NCBI RefSeq assembly: GCF_009834345.1 | Contig: NZ_CP035042.1 | Span: 620,001-684,000 of the forward strand | Direction of reading: 5' to 3' | DNA from: Billgrantia tianxiuensis | Lineage (GTDB): Bacteria > Pseudomonadota > Gammaproteobacteria > Pseudomonadales > Halomonadaceae | DNA: 64,000 bases | Part shown: piece after piece, positions 40,962 to 55,061 of the stretch | How positions within the stretch are numbered: the stretch's first letter is position 1 | How the letters are laid out: each line of letters begins with the position of its first letter | Translations under genes and position numbers: made by a program | The notes under the pieces: generated by a model | Database searches by the model: none | Told to the model about the DNA's origin: nothing | Seen by the model: only the letters and a program-made list of their open reading frames with translations

Positions 40962-41725
40962 TACATACCACTGCCATCGTCGACCCCGGGGCACGTCTGG
41001 CCGAGGATGTCGAGGTCGGTCCCTTCAGCGTGATCGGGCCCGACGTCGAGATCGGGCCCGGCAGCCGCATCGGCCCACACGTGGTCATCAAGGGGCCCAC
41101 CGTACTGGGGGCCCGCACCCGCATCTTTCAGTTTGCTTCCGTTGGCGAGGACTGCCAGGACAAGAAATATTCCGGTGAGCCGACGCGGCTGGTAATGGGC
41201 GACGACAACGTCATCCGCGAAGGGGTGACCCTGCATCGCGGCACCGCCCAGGACCGTGGCGAAACCACTATCGGCTCGCGCAATCTGTTCATGGCCTATG
41301 TCCATGTCGGCCATGACTGCATCATCGGCGACGACTGCGTGCTGGCCAATCAGGCGACCTTGGCTGGCCACGTGACCCTGGGAAATTTCGTCATTCTCGG
41401 CGGGCTGTCGGCGATTCACCAGTTCTGTCACTTTGGCGACCATGCCATGGCGGGTGGCGGTTCGATCATCACCAAGGACACTCCGGCCTTCGTCATGATC
41501 AACGGTAACCCCGCCCAGGTCCACGGTCTCAATCTGGTCGGGCTCAAGCGGCGCGGTTTCTCGGCCGAGGCGATCAAGGCGTTGAGCGACAGCTACCGGC
41601 TGGTCTACCGTCAGGGCTTGACCGTCGCCCAGGCGCTGGACGAGATCCGCAGCCGCTATTCGCTGCCCGAAACCGAGGCCTTTGCCGCTTCCATCGAGGT
41701 TTCGACTCGCGGCATCGTGCGCTGA
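40958..41725 (+). CDS. lpxA: UDP-N-acetylglucosamine acyltransferase LpxA
   Basis: First step of lipid A synthesis, adding a 3-hydroxyacyl chain to UDP-GlcNAc. 255 residues with hexapeptide repeats ([18 protein letters not shown]), the catalytic His in [13 protein letters not shown] (~residue 120) and [16 protein letters not shown]. The start is TTG at 40958 with AGAGGAAGG upstream, overlapping fabZ by 4 bp, which suggests translational coupling. Confidence 0.97.
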   Translation: MIHTTAIVDPGARLAEDVEVGPFSVIGPDVEIGPGSRIGPHVVIKGPTVLGARTRIFQFASVGEDCQDKKYSGEPTRLVMGDDNVIREGVTLHRGTAQDRGETTIGSRNLFMAYVHVGHDCIIGDDCVLANQATLAGHVTLGNFVILGGLSAIHQFCHFGDHAMAGGGSIITKDTPAFVMINGNPAQVHGLNLVGLKRRGFSAEAIKALSDSYRLVYRQGLTVAQALDEIRSRYSLPETEAFAASIEVSTRGIVR

Positions 41726-41794
41726 GCGATGGCGTGTCGGAGGCGCTGGTGCCTCTGCGCAGGATAAGCATGGGTTCATGGCGATGAGGACGAT

Positions 41795-43018
41795 ATGAGC
41801 GGAATCGCGCGTGTCTATATCGTCGCCGGCGAAATGTCCGGTGATCAGCTCGGCGCCAGTCTGATGCGCGCCCTGAAGGCGCGTCATCCGCAGGTGCAGT
41901 TCCGCGGTATCGGTGGTCCCGGCATGCTTGCCGAAGGTATCGACAGCCGTTTTCCCCTGGAGACGCTTTCGGTGATGGGCCTGGTCGAGGTGCTCAAGCA
42001 CCTGCCTGAGCTGGTTCGCGTTCGCCGCACGCTGCGTGCCGATGCGCTGGCCTGGCAGCCGGACGTGATGATCGGCATCGACGCGCCCGACTTCAACCTG
42101 GGCCTGGAGCGCCAGCTGCGCGAGGCCGGCCTCACCACCATGCACTACGTCAGCCCGACGGTCTGGGCATGGCGCCAGGGCAGGGTCAAGGGAATCGTCC
42201 GTTCGGTGGACGCCATGCTGGCTCTGCTGCCCTTCGAGGCGGCCTTCTACGAACGGCATCGGCTGCCGGTGGCCTTCGTCGGCCATCCGCTGGCCGACGA
42301 GCTGCCGCTGGTCAACGATCGCGACGGCGCGCGCAGCGAACTCGGCCTGACGCCAGACGATAGGGTACTGGCCGTTCTGCCCGGCTCTCGGGCCAACGAG
42401 ATCCGCTATCTCGGTGAAACCTTCCTCGATGCTGCCGAGCGACTATGTCGCGAACGGCCGACGTTAAAGGTGGTGATACCGGCCGCGACCCCGCTACGCC
42501 GTCAGGCGCTGGAACAACTTCTCGAACACCGCCCGCTGCTCGCCGAACGGACCATCCTGCTCGACGGTCGGGCACGCCAGGCCATGGTGGCCAGCGACGC
42601 CGTGCTGCTAGCTTCCGGAACCGCCGCTCTGGAGGCGATGCTGTGTCATCGTGCGATGCTGGTGGCATACCGCATGGCGCCTTTGACACACTGGCTGGCG
42701 AGGCGCCTGGTCAAGATACCATGGATCTCGCTGCCCAACCTGATCGCCCAGGAGACCTTGGTGCCGGAGCTGATCCAGGATGCGGCTAGCGTCGAGGCGA
42801 TCGCCGAGCACCTAGGGACGATGCTCGACGATGCCGGTGCACGGGCCGATCTCGAGGCGCGTTTTGCCAACCTGCATGCAGGGTTGCAGCGCAACGCCAG
42901 CGCCAAGGCGGTCGAGGCCATCGAGGCCGTGGTCGCGGGGCGTCCGCTGCCCGAGTCGTTGGCGAGCGAAACGATGGAGCAGAGTGCAGAGGCGCAAGGC
43001 AAGAGGAGCGAGGCATGA
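41795..43018 (+). CDS. lpxB: Lipid-A-disaccharide synthase LpxB
   Basis: GT19 glycosyltransferase that condenses UDP-2,3-diacyl-GlcN with lipid X. 407 residues, slightly long because of a ~25-residue Glu/Ser-rich C-terminal tail. Motifs: [16 protein letters not shown] (~residue 9), [27 protein letters not shown] and [12 protein letters not shown]. Ends in ATGA overlap with rnhB. Confidence 0.96.
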   Translation: MSGIARVYIVAGEMSGDQLGASLMRALKARHPQVQFRGIGGPGMLAEGIDSRFPLETLSVMGLVEVLKHLPELVRVRRTLRADALAWQPDVMIGIDAPDFNLGLERQLREAGLTTMHYVSPTVWAWRQGRVKGIVRSVDAMLALLPFEAAFYERHRLPVAFVGHPLADELPLVNDRDGARSELGLTPDDRVLAVLPGSRANEIRYLGETFLDAAERLCRERPTLKVVIPAATPLRRQALEQLLEHRPLLAERTILLDGRARQAMVASDAVLLASGTAALEAMLCHRAMLVAYRMAPLTHWLARRLVKIPWISLPNLIAQETLVPELIQDAASVEAIAEHLGTMLDDAGARADLEARFANLHAGLQRNASAKAVEAIEAVVAGRPLPESLASETMEQSAEAQGKRSEA

Positions 43019-43626
43019 ACGAATGCCACCTGCCACCGCTGACGATCGACTACCAAGGTCGTCTGCTGGCCGGCGTCGACGAGGTGGGGCGTGGACCGCT
43101 GATCGGCGCGGTGGTCGCTGCGGCGGTGATTCTGGATCCGCTGCGTCCTATCGAAGGCCTGACCGATTCCAAGAAGCTAACGCCACAGCGACGCGAGGCG
43201 CTGGACGTCGAGATCCGCGACAAGGCGCTGGCCTTCGCCGTGGCCGAGGCCACACATGCCGAAGTCGATGAACTCAACATCTACCATGCCACGCATCTGG
43301 CCATGCGCCGGGCGATCGATGCCTTGCCGCTGGTGCCGGAGTACCTGCTGGTAGACGGTAATCGCTTGCCCGGGCATCATGTTCCCGGCCAGGCGATCGT
43401 CAAGGGCGATGCCCGCCATCCGGCTATCGCCGCCGCCTCGATACTCGCCAAGGTGGCCCGCGATGCCCAGATGGTAGCGCTCCATGGCCTCTACCCCGAG
43501 TATGGCTTCGCCCGTCACAAGGGCTACGCCACGCCCGAACACCTGGACGCGCTGGAGCGTCTCGGGCCCCTGCCCGAGCATCGCCGCTCGTTCGCCCCGC
43601 TGAAGGGACAACTCGAGCTGCTTTAG
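43015..43626 (+). CDS. rnhB: Ribonuclease HII (RnhB)
   Basis: Cuts RNA-DNA hybrids at ribonucleotides. 203 residues with the acidic active site: [15 protein letters not shown] (Asp, Glu ~residue 21), [20 protein letters not shown] and [10 protein letters not shown]. Overlaps lpxB by 4 bp; lpxB-rnhB-dnaE order is conserved. Confidence 0.96.
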   Translation: MNECHLPPLTIDYQGRLLAGVDEVGRGPLIGAVVAAAVILDPLRPIEGLTDSKKLTPQRREALDVEIRDKALAFAVAEATHAEVDELNIYHATHLAMRRAIDALPLVPEYLLVDGNRLPGHHVPGQAIVKGDARHPAIAAASILAKVARDAQMVALHGLYPEYGFARHKGYATPEHLDALERLGPLPEHRRSFAPLKGQLELL

Positions 43627-43754
43627 CCCATGAGTCGCTCCCAGTATAGCGAGGGCGCCGGATCAGCCCGAGCGAAGCAGGACGCTGAGTCATACCGCAG
43701 GATCAACAGCCCGTTTTACGTGTCGACCATTTACCGCCTAGCCCCGAGCCTCTT

Positions 43755-47257
<3,503 letters not shown>

Positions 47258-47258
<1 letters not shown>

Positions 47259-47417
47259 GGAAACACTGCACAAATGCCTGCGCGAGCGAATCACTGCGTT
47301 GCGCGGTGCTGGTGCGCCAGCCCGGTCGGAATCCTCACATATACCCCATATGCTCCGGTTCCTGTGCTCCGTGCGCCTTGTGCTTCATCTCGCTCGTCAA
47401 TTTGTTCAGCGCTTCCC
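47258..47417. repeat. MITE-like palindromic element downstream of dnaE
   Basis: A 160-bp element with imperfect terminal inverted repeats: GGGAAACACTGCACAAAT at 47258-47275 against the complement of ATTTGTTCAGCGCTTCCC at 47400-47417, extending ~35 bp inward with mismatches (both arms contain CGAGCGA-like blocks). No coding capacity. It begins at the dnaE stop codon's last base. Confidence 0.5.
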
Positions 47418-47782
47418 AAGGCCTGCGAAAAGTGTCTGCGCTCGGTCATACGGCTTAAACGGCTGCGAGCGGCGCCGGGGACAGGTCGCAGCGGAGGTCT
47501 TTTGCCATGGGTGAGGAGCACTGCTCCGAACGGGCTGGCCATGGATGGCCAGCCCCGGTCCTGCAAGCGGAGCAGGATGCGAGAGCGAAGCAGGGCAAAA
47601 GTAGCGCCCAAGGATGGGTTCACAGCGCCTCCGCAGAGACCTGTCGCCGGAAAAGCCGCTGTTCCGCGCCTTGCGCCGTGCGTTGAGGGTGCGATAATGC
47701 CCGACACTCGATTTTATGGCTTCCGGGACGAACAGCGTTCATCATGCCCCGGCGACAGCAATGACAAGGCGGCCCAGCCACT
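47259..47782. other. 524-bp gene-free region between dnaE and accA
   Basis: Filled by two non-coding palindromic elements (47258-47417 and 47471-47650). The rest, 47418-47470 and 47651-47782, shows no gene; short open frames through it are not protein-like. The accA start at 47783 has no strong ribosome site, and no clear accA promoter was seen. Confidence 0.6.
47471..47650. repeat. Interspersed palindromic repeat, copy A (with nested insert)
   Basis: Shares with copy B at 53356-53470 the blocks GGCGCCGGGGACAGG, GAGGTCTTTTGCCATGG, GGCAAAAGTAGCGCCCA and GGATGGGTTCACAGCGCCTCC, in the same order. The ends form an inverted repeat (CCGGGGACAGGTC...GCGGAGG against CCTCCGC...GACCTGTCGCCGG). Copy A has ~80 bp (47511-47592) inserted at the centre, containing its own palindrome GGCTGGCC..GGCCAGCC (47533-47554). 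Confidence 0.75.
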
Positions 47783-48736
47783 ATGAATCCCAATTACCTC
47801 GATTTCGAACAGCCCATCGCCGAACTCCAGGCCAAGATCGAAGAGCTGCGCCTGGTCGGCAACGACAGCCAACTCAACCTCAGCGACGAGATCAGTCGCC
47901 TCGAGGAGAAGAGTCGCAAGCTCACCGAATCGATTTTCAAGGACCTGACGCCCTGGCAGGTGTCGCAGATTTCGCGCCATCCCCAGCGCCCCTACACACT
48001 CGACTACCTAGAGCATGTCTTCACCGACTTCGATGAGCTGCACGGCGACCGTCGCTTCGCCGACGACCCTGCCATCGTTGGCGGCGTCGCCCGTCTCGAA
48101 GGCCGCCCAGTGATGGTGATCGGCCACCAGAAAGGGCGCGAGGTGAAGGAGAAAGTGCGGCGCAACTTCGGTATGCCGCGCCCCGAGGGCTATCGCAAGG
48201 CGTGCCGCCTGATGGAAATGGCCGAGCGCTTCAAGATGCCAGTGCTCACCTTCATCGACACGCCGGGCGCCTACCCCGGCATCGATGCCGAGGAGCGCGG
48301 CCAGAGCGAAGCCATCGCCTACAACCTGGCGGTGATGTCGCGGCTCAAGACGCCGATCATCTCCACCGTGGTGGGCGAGGGCGGCTCCGGCGGGGCGCTA
48401 GCAATCGGCGTATGCGACGAGCTGGCCATGCTGCAGTACTCCACCTATTCGGTGATCTCCCCCGAAGGCTGCGCCTCGATCCTGTGGAAAAGCGCCGAGA
48501 AGGCGGCCGATGCTGCCCAGGCGATGGGCATCACCGCCGAGCGGCTCAAGGAACTGGGCTTCGTCGATACCTTGATCGAGGAGCCGCTGGGTGGCGCCCA
48601 TCGTCACCCCCAGACTACCGCCGAACGGGTCAAGGAATCGCTGCTGGCGAGCCTGGATCGGCTCGAAGCGATGGAGACCGATGCTCTTCTTGAAAGACGC
48701 TACGAGCGTCTGATGAGCTATGGCGCTCCAGCATAA
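47783..48736 (+). CDS. accA: Acetyl-CoA carboxylase carboxyltransferase subunit alpha
   Basis: Alpha half of the carboxyltransferase that makes malonyl-CoA. 317 residues: [20 protein letters not shown] at the N-terminus, [42 protein letters not shown] and the oxyanion-loop [14 protein letters not shown]. tilS starts 17 bp inside its 3' end. Confidence 0.97.
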   Translation: MNPNYLDFEQPIAELQAKIEELRLVGNDSQLNLSDEISRLEEKSRKLTESIFKDLTPWQVSQISRHPQRPYTLDYLEHVFTDFDELHGDRRFADDPAIVGGVARLEGRPVMVIGHQKGREVKEKVRRNFGMPRPEGYRKACRLMEMAERFKMPVLTFIDTPGAYPGIDAEERGQSEAIAYNLAVMSRLKTPIISTVVGEGGSGGALAIGVCDELAMLQYSTYSVISPEGCASILWKSAEKAADAAQAMGITAERLKELGFVDTLIEEPLGGAHRHPQTTAERVKESLLASLDRLEAMETDALLERRYERLMSYGAPA

Positions 48737-50021
48737 GAAAGAATCGCTGCAAGCCTTGATCGATGACGCCCTGGCGGAAACCCCGCCGGGGCGTGTCGTC
48801 TGGGTGGCACTCTCCGGCGGGCTGGATTCGAGCCTGCTGCTCACGCTCGTTGCCGCGGCCTGTCGGCGCCATCCCCGACCGTTATATGCATTGCACGTTC
48901 ACCATGGCTTGCAGGTCGCCGCCGACGGTTTCGAGCTCCACTGCCGGCGGCTCTGCTCGCCCCTCGGGGTACCGCTCTTCGTTGAGCGCGTGAAGGTCGA
49001 GCGTGACGCCGGGCTGGGGCTCGAAGGCGCGGCGCGGCAGGCGCGCTACGCGGCTTTCGCCCGCCGTGTGGTGCCGGGCGAGACGCTGTGGCTGGCCCAG
49101 CACCGCGACGATCAGGCCGAGACCTTCCTGCTCGCCGCCCTGCGCGGCAGCGGCACGCGTGGCCTGGCGGCCATGCCCCGGCTGCGCGAGTGGCAGGGCA
49201 GGCGGCTCGAGCGTCCCCTGCTCGACGTTCCGCGGGTCGCCCTCGAATCCGAGGCAGAGCGGCTCGGCTTGCGCTGGATTGACGATCCCTCCAACGCGGA
49301 TGAAACCCTCGATCGCAACTTTCTGCGCCGCAGTGTATTGCCGCTGCTGCAGTCTCGCTGGCCTCATGCGGCCGATGCCTTGGCACGCAGCGCAGCGTAC
49401 GCCGCCGAGACGGAGGAAATGGTCGAGGCGCTGGTCGGGAGCGATCTCGCCCTGCTGGGCGACGATCCGGCTTGCCTGCCGGTAGTGGAGCTTGCATCGC
49501 TCGCACCAGCGCGACAGCGCACGCTGGTGCGATATGCCTGCCGCCGGCTGGGGTTGGCGTCGCCACCCTCGGCGCGTCTTGAAACCCTGCTGATCCAGCT
49601 CAACGCGCGCGATGATGCCCAGGCGCGAGTCGACTGGGCCGACGTCGAGGCGCGAATATGGCGTGGGAAGCTCTATCTCCAGCGCCGGACTGCTGCGTTG
49701 CCGGCCGAATGGCGGGTCGAATGGCAGGGAGAGGAACCGTTGCCAACGCCCTGGGGGAACGTGACGGTCGCATTGGCGCCCACCGACGGCCACTCGGTGC
49801 GGCTGGTGCTAATGCCGCGCCGGGGCGGCGAGCGTCTGCGCTTGGCGGGACGTGGCGCGAGGGATCTCAAGCGGCTGCTGCAGGAGGCCGGAGTACCGCC
49901 CTGGGCGCGCGAACGCCTGGCCGTGGCCTGGCATGAAGAGGAGCCGGTGGCGGCGCTCCTGCTGCCGGAAGGACGCTGGCTGGCGGTGGCCGCCGGCTGG
50001 CGAGCGCAGCCGGCGGCTTGA
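48720..50021 (+). CDS. tilS: tRNA(Ile) lysidine synthase TilS
   Basis: Converts the wobble C34 of tRNA-Ile(CAU) to lysidine. 433 residues. The N-terminal PP-loop ATPase has [13 protein letters not shown] (~residue 29), then [18 protein letters not shown] and the [18 protein letters not shown] motif. Central and C-terminal tRNA-binding domains follow ([26 protein letters not shown] split by a short linker). Overlaps accA by 17 bp, as in many gammaproteobacteria. Confidence 0.95.
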   Translation: MALQHKKESLQALIDDALAETPPGRVVWVALSGGLDSSLLLTLVAAACRRHPRPLYALHVHHGLQVAADGFELHCRRLCSPLGVPLFVERVKVERDAGLGLEGAARQARYAAFARRVVPGETLWLAQHRDDQAETFLLAALRGSGTRGLAAMPRLREWQGRRLERPLLDVPRVALESEAERLGLRWIDDPSNADETLDRNFLRRSVLPLLQSRWPHAADALARSAAYAAETEEMVEALVGSDLALLGDDPACLPVVELASLAPARQRTLVRYACRRLGLASPPSARLETLLIQLNARDDAQARVDWADVEARIWRGKLYLQRRTAALPAEWRVEWQGEEPLPTPWGNVTVALAPTDGHSVRLVLMPRRGGERLRLAGRGARDLKRLLQEAGVPPWARERLAVAWHEEEPVAALLLPEGRWLAVAAGWRAQPAA

Positions 50022-50051
50022 GTGCTTGCGGGGCCGGCTGCGAATGGCGGC

Positions 50052-51596
50052 TCAGGTCACGTTCAGGCTGAACCCGGCCGCCTTCTGGTAAGCGGCTTCC
50101 TGCTCCAGATCGGTATGCAGCAGCGCCTCGTCGCTTTCCCCGTCGGCCAGCGTCAGCTGCAACGTCTCGCCGTCGATGACCTCGAGACGCGGGGTTTCGG
50201 TGGGTTGTTCCCCGCGCGAGTGGTTGAGCAGTACCGCCAGTCGCAGCAGGCGGGCCAGACGAGCGTGGCAAAGCTGCTGCGACTCGGGTAGGGCGCGCCA
50301 CTCCCGCAGCGGGAACTTGCGCCGGTGGGCACGCACCAGGAACGCCAGCAGACGCTGCTCGGGGCGCGAGAAGCCGGCCAGATCCGAATGTTCCAGCAGA
50401 TACGCACCGTGGCGATGGAACTGACTGTGGGAGATCGCCAGGCCGATCTCATGCAGGCGTGCGGCCCACTCGAGAAAGCGTGCCTGATCGTCACCGAGCC
50501 CCCAGGCCGTTCGCACCTGGGCGAATAGCCGGGCCGCGGAGAGCGCCACGTTCTCGGCTTGGCGCATGTCTACGCCGTGGCGCTGCTGTAGCGATGCCAA
50601 CGTCTTGAGGCGCGAGTCCTCGGGACTGTTGCGGCCCACCATGTCGTAGAGCACGCCTTCACGCAGGGCGCCATCGGCATAGCGCAGGTGATCGAGGTCG
50701 AACGCCTCGAAGATGGCACAGAGGATCGCTACGCCGGCGGGAAACACTCTGGCGCGATCCGTCTTGAGTCCTTCCAGGGCCACCCGGTCGAGGTGGCCGC
50801 AGGCGATCAGGTCGCTGCGTATTCGCGTGAGTCCTGCGCGGGTCACCAGGCCGTCGGGTGCACCACCGGCGGCGGCGATGACCGAGGCGGCAGCCTTGAT
50901 CGTGCCGCTCGAACCCACCGGGTCGTCCCAGCCCAACTGGCAATAGGGACGGCGGATGTTGGCCAGCTCCGAGCGGGCCGACAGTTCGGCGCGACGCATG
51001 CGCTTCTCGCTGATCTCGCCGCCCTCGAAGAAGCGCCGGGTATAGGTCACGCAGCCCAACTGCAGGCTCTCCAGCGCCAATGGCTCGAAGCGCTCCCCGA
51101 TGATGAACTCGGTGGAACCGCCGCCGATGTCGATGATCAGCCGGCGGCCGTTCTCGGCCAGGGAGTGGGCGGCCCCCAGATAGATCAGTCTTGCCTCCTC
51201 GCGGCCACCGATGATCTCGATGCGATGCCCCAGCAGGGATTCGGCGCGATCGATGAGCGTCTGGCTGTTACGGGCGTCGCGCAGGGCGTTGGTGCCCACC
51301 ACGCGCAGCTGGCCCTGGGGAATGTCGGCGACGAAGGGGGCGAAGCGGGCCAGGCAGTCGAGCGCCCGCTGCATGGCGGCTTCCTCGAGCTGGCCTTCGG
51401 CATCGAGTCCGGCGGCCAGCTGTACCTTCTCGCCGCGCCGCGCCACGACCTGCAAGCGGTCGTCCTGATAATGGGCGACCAGCAGGTGAAAGCTATTGGA
51501 GCCCAGGTCGATCGCGGCCAGGCGCTTGGGGCTTGGCGGTTGAGGCAGAATGGCGGTGTCGTCGGCGGGCTGGGGCCGTTCCGTGGGTGAGGTCAT
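50052..51596 (-). CDS. ppx: Exopolyphosphatase Ppx (Ppx/GppA family)
   Basis: Releases phosphate from polyphosphate ends; some family members also hydrolyse pppGpp. 514 residues: an N-terminal tail, ASKHA ATPase-like domain with AAIDLGSNSFHLLVA (~residue 28), GGREEARLIYLG, IDIGGGSTEFI and PVGSSGTIKA, then a C-terminal HD-like helical domain (WAARLHEIGLAISHSQFHRH). Convergent with tilS and divergent from rho. The 514-residue length fits Ppx. The polyphosphate kinase gene lies 7 kb away. Confidence 0.9.
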   Translation of the reverse strand: MTSPTERPQPADDTAILPQPPSPKRLAAIDLGSNSFHLLVAHYQDDRLQVVARRGEKVQLAAGLDAEGQLEEAAMQRALDCLARFAPFVADIPQGQLRVVGTNALRDARNSQTLIDRAESLLGHRIEIIGGREEARLIYLGAAHSLAENGRRLIIDIGGGSTEFIIGERFEPLALESLQLGCVTYTRRFFEGGEISEKRMRRAELSARSELANIRRPYCQLGWDDPVGSSGTIKAAASVIAAAGGAPDGLVTRAGLTRIRSDLIACGHLDRVALEGLKTDRARVFPAGVAILCAIFEAFDLDHLRYADGALREGVLYDMVGRNSPEDSRLKTLASLQQRHGVDMRQAENVALSAARLFAQVRTAWGLGDDQARFLEWAARLHEIGLAISHSQFHRHGAYLLEHSDLAGFSRPEQRLLAFLVRAHRRKFPLREWRALPESQQLCHARLARLLRLAVLLNHSRGEQPTETPRLEVIDGETLQLTLADGESDEALLHTDLEQEAAYQKAAGFSLNVT

Positions 51597-52057
51597 CGAG
51601 GCATCCTGATGGCGAATGGCTAAAGGGTGCTGTGACGGCTGGATCGTGTCAATCGCTCAGGGAACGATAGACGGGGTTGCGTTCGTCGCCGGCCTTGACT
51701 AACATCGGGTCGTTCGCCTGTTCCGAATGCTTTCCGACCGAGACACGACGTCCGCGTCGCGGTCATTATCAAGTCGTCAGTCAGCCCCCTTCTTGTCGTT
51801 CGTTGTCATGTGCCAAAAGCCTTGGTGGCACTTGAGACGCACCAGGCGATAAGTTCAGGCGACAAGAAGCGCTGCTCCCTCGAACACGATACCGTGCCGG
51901 CGACTCCTGCGCTGAGTGGTCGTATTGCGACGGACATCGCACCTGAGCGGCAGCTCTTCCGGGCTCTGAACGCACCCAAGCGGCTTACCGTTCTTTCCGC
52001 ACCATTCCCACGGCTGCCGTGCCGCCACGCTGACATGAGCAACTTCCGAACACACCG
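51597..52057. other. 461-bp gene-free region between ppx and rho
   Basis: Divergent control region. Its right part (~51780-52057) is probably the rho leader; a hairpin GTGCCA 51810-51815 with TGGCAC 51824-51829 and a C-rich, G-poor stretch (~51930-52010) are seen. The open frame 51810-52061 has no protein character. In pseudomonads and E. coli a trxA gene sits just before rho; none is present here. No firm promoter was assigned. Confidence 0.5.
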
Positions 52058-53316
52058 ATGAATCTTACCGAACTCAAGCAAAAATCCGTGCCGGACCTTC
52101 TGGAGATCGCCCGCGAGATGGGCATCGACAACCTGGCCCGCTCGCGCAAGCAGGACATCATCTTCGCCATCCTCAAGAAGCACGCCAAGAGCGGCGAGGA
52201 CATCTACGGCGATGGTGTGCTCGAAATCCTCCAGGACGGCTTCGGCTTCCTGCGCAGTGCTGACAGCTCATACCTGGCCGGCCCCGACGACATCTATGTC
52301 TCGCCGTCGCAGATTCGTCGCTTCAACCTGCGCAAGGGCGACTCGATCTCCGGCAAGATTCGTCCGCCGAAGGAAGGCGAGCGTTATTTCGCGCTGCTCA
52401 AGGTCAGCCAGATCAACTTTGACAAGCCGGAAAACGCCAAGCACAAGATCCTGTTCGAGAACCTTACGCCGCTGTTCCCCCAAGAGCGGCTGCGCATGGA
52501 GATCGGCAACGGCTCCACCGAGGATCTCACTGCGCGCATCATCGATCTCACCGCTCCCATCGGCAAGGGCCAGCGCGGCCTGATCGTCTCGCCGCCCAAG
52601 GCGGGCAAGACGCTGATGCTGCAGAACATTGCCACCTCGATCACGCGCAACAACCCGAGTGTCACCTGATCGTGCTGCTGATCGACGAGCGTCCGGAAGA
52701 AGTGACCGAGATGTCGCGCACCGTGCGCGGTGAGGTGGTCGCCTCGACCTTCGACGAGCCGCCGGCACGTCACGTGCAGGTTGCCGAGATGGTCATCGAG
52801 AAGGCCAAGCGCCTGGTCGAACACAAGAAGGACGTGGTGATCCTGCTCGACTCCATCACCCGTCTGGCGCGCGCCTACAACACCGTGGTGCCGAGTTCCG
52901 GCAAGGTGCTTACCGGCGGTGTCGACGCTCATGCCCTGGAGAAGCCCAAGCGCTTCTTCGGTGCCGCGCGTAACATCGAAGAGGGCGGCAGCCTGACCAT
53001 CATCGCCACCGCGTTGGTCGACACCGGCTCGAAGATGGACGAGGTGATCTTCGAGGAGTTCAAGGGCACCGGCAACATGGAAGCCCACCTGGACCGGAAG
53101 CTCGCCGAGCGCCGCGTTTATCCGGCAATCAACATCCGTCGTTCCGGCACCCGCCGCGAGGACCTGATTGCCTCCGAGGACGAGATGCAGCGCATGTGGA
53201 TCCTGCGCAAGCTGCTCAACCCGATGGAAGATACCGCGGCCACCGAGTTCCTTATCGACCGCCTGAAAGATACCAAGACGAACCTGGAATTCTTCGAGGC
53301 GATGAAGCGTCGTTGA
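52058..53316 (+). CDS. rho: Transcription termination factor Rho (frameshifted)
   Basis: Hexameric RNA helicase that terminates transcription. The N-terminal domain starts [20 protein letters not shown] and is followed by the RNA-binding CSD ([21 protein letters not shown]), Walker [11 protein letters not shown], Walker [12 protein letters not shown] and R loops, and a C-terminus ending EFFEAMKRR. The frame breaks after codon 200: an apparently missing G at 52657 turns AACCCGGAGTGTCAC into a premature TGA at 52667-52669. Restoring it gives 419 residues, exactly the E. coli length. rho is essential here in all likelihood, so a sequence error is favoured. Confidence 0.94.
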
Positions 53317-53355
53317 TCGGGGCTATTAGGCTTCGGTTGCTAGGCTAAGGCTAGC

Positions 53356-53470
53356 GGCGCCGGGGACAGGGCGAAGAGGAGGTCTTTTGCCATGGATGGC
53401 AAAAGTAGCGCCCAGGGATGGGTTCACAGCGCCTCCTCGACGGTCTGGCGCTCCGGGACCTGTCGGCGGA
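53356..53470. repeat. Interspersed palindromic repeat, copy B
   Basis: 115-bp copy of the element at 47471-47650, without the central insert: the two halves meet at TTTTGCCATGGATGGCAAAA (53386-53405), itself an almost perfect palindrome. The right arm carries a ~19-bp extra segment relative to copy A before GACCTGTCGGCGG. Located 40 bp after rho. Confidence 0.75.
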
Positions 53471-53507
53471 GTGGCCGCGGGTAAGGATGAGTTGGCCAGC
53501 GGTGCCC

Positions 53508-53536
53508 AAAGGGGCGGCATGCTATGCTGCCCCTTT
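53508..53536 (+). terminator. Hairpin before ubiD
   Basis: AAAGGGGCGGCAT 53508-53520 pairs with ATGCTGCCCCTTT 53524-53536 (one mismatch), loop GCT. It resembles a bidirectional terminator for rho or an attenuator in front of ubiD, whose ATG is 26 bp further on. Confidence 0.5.
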
Positions 53537-53561
53537 CGTCGTTCCGGAAACGGGAAATCGA

Positions 53562-55061
53562 ATGAAGTACAACGACCTGCGCGACTTCATCGCCGCTCTG
53601 GAAGCCCAGGGCGAGCTGATACGTGTTTCTGCTGAGGTGGACCCCTATCTCGAGATTACCGAGATCTGCGACCGCACCCTGCGCGCCGGTGGCCCGGCGC
53701 TGCTGTTCGAGAACGTCAAGGGGCATGACATGCCGCTGCTCGGCAACCTGTTCGGCACGCCGAAGCGGGTCGCCATGGGCATGGGCCAGGACAGCGTGGA
53801 GGCGCTGCGCGAGGTGGGCGAGTTGCTCGCCTTCCTCAAGGAGCCCGAGCCGCCCAAGGGCTTTCGCGATGCCTGGGACAAGCTGCCGATCTTCAAGCAG
53901 GTGATGAGCATGGGGCCCAAGACGGTGCGCAGCGCCCCGGTGCAGCAGGTGGTGCTCGAGGGCGACGACGTCGACCTCGACCGCCTGCCGATCCAGCACT
54001 GCTGGCCCGGTGATGCCGCACCGCTGGTCACCTGGCCGCTGGTGGTGACACGCGGGCCGCACAAGAAGCGCCAGAACCTGGGCATCTATCGCCAGCAGAA
54101 GCTTTCCAGGAACCGCCTGATCATGCGCTGGCTGTCGCACCGCGGCGGCGCGCTGGATTTCCAGGAGTTCCAGCAGACGAACCCTGGCGAACCCTTCCCG
54201 GTGGCGGTGGCGTTGGGCGCCGACCCGGCTACCATTCTCGGCGCGGTAACCCCGGTGCCGGACTCGCTCTCCGAGTACGCCTTCGCTGGGCTCTTGAGGG
54301 GCTCGCGCACCGAGCTGGTCAAGTGCGGACACGCCGATCTCGAGGTGCCGGCTTCCGCCGAGATCATCCTCGAGGGCTTCATCTACCCCGACGACATGGC
54401 GCCGGAAGGCCCCTATGGCGACCATACCGGTTATTACAACGAGGTCGACGAGTTCCCGGTGTTCACCGTGACGCGCATGACCATGCGCCGTGACGCCATC
54501 TACCACTCGACCTATACCGGGCGGCCACCCGACGAGCCGGCGATCCTGGGCGTCGCGCTCAACGAAGTGTTCGTACCGATCCTGCGCAAGCAGTTTCCCG
54601 AGATCGTCGACTTCTACCTGCCGCCAGAGGGCTGCTCCTACCGCATGGCGGTGGTGACCATGAAGAAGCAGTATCCGGGCCACGCCAAGCGCGTGATGAT
54701 GGGCGTATGGAGCTTCCTGCGGCAGTTCATGTACACCAAGTTCGTGGTGGTGCTCGACGACGACGTCGACGCCCGCGACTGGAAGGACGTGATCTGGGCC
54801 ATTACCACCCGCATGGATCCGGCCCGGGATACCGTGATGGTAGAGAATACTCCCATCGACTACCTCGACTTCGCCTCGCCGGTGGCGGGGCTGGGTTCGA
54901 AGATGGGGCTGGACGCCACCACCAAGTGGCCTGGCGAGACCGATCGTGAATGGGGCACGCCCATCGTCATGGACGAGGCCGTCAAGGCCCGCGTCAGCGA
55001 GCGCTGGAACGAGCTGGGTATCCATCTGCCCCCACACCCTGACGACAAGAGGCCTGCATGA
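53562..55061 (+). CDS. ubiD: 3-octaprenyl-4-hydroxybenzoate decarboxylase UbiD
   Basis: Prenylated-FMN-dependent decarboxylase of ubiquinone synthesis. 499 residues: [19 protein letters not shown], the ARxN-like FMN/metal region ([17 protein letters not shown]), the catalytic Glu set in [14 protein letters not shown] (~residue 283) and the C-terminal [17 protein letters not shown]. The ATG at 53562 is chosen by family match; the frame is open upstream through repeat copy B. The rho-ubiD-fre order is conserved in pseudomonads and enterobacteria in part. Confidence 0.95.
   Translation: MKYNDLRDFIAALEAQGELIRVSAEVDPYLEITEICDRTLRAGGPALLFENVKGHDMPLLGNLFGTPKRVAMGMGQDSVEALREVGELLAFLKEPEPPKGFRDAWDKLPIFKQVMSMGPKTVRSAPVQQVVLEGDDVDLDRLPIQHCWPGDAAPLVTWPLVVTRGPHKKRQNLGIYRQQKLSRNRLIMRWLSHRGGALDFQEFQQTNPGEPFPVAVALGADPATILGAVTPVPDSLSEYAFAGLLRGSRTELVKCGHADLEVPASAEIILEGFIYPDDMAPEGPYGDHTGYYNEVDEFPVFTVTRMTMRRDAIYHSTYTGRPPDEPAILGVALNEVFVPILRKQFPEIVDFYLPPEGCSYRMAVVTMKKQYPGHAKRVMMGVWSFLRQFMYTKFVVVLDDDVDARDWKDVIWAITTRMDPARDTVMVENTPIDYLDFASPVAGLGSKMGLDATTKWPGETDREWGTPIVMDEAVKARVSERWNELGIHLPPHPDDKRPA

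Noticed and set aside
47274..47786. Open frame of 170 residues through the dnaE-accA gap
   Set aside because: It runs across two palindromic repeats and has low-complexity, Arg/Ser-rich composition; not protein-like.
51640..51700. Possible Pho box upstream of ppx (CTGTGAC...GTGTCAAT)
   Set aside because: Half-sites do not match CTGTCAT well and the spacing is wrong for tandem 7-4-7 repeats.
51810..52061. 83-residue frame before rho as a possible leader peptide or trxA remnant
   Set aside because: No thioredoxin WCGPC motif, no ribosome site, and composition unlike a real protein.
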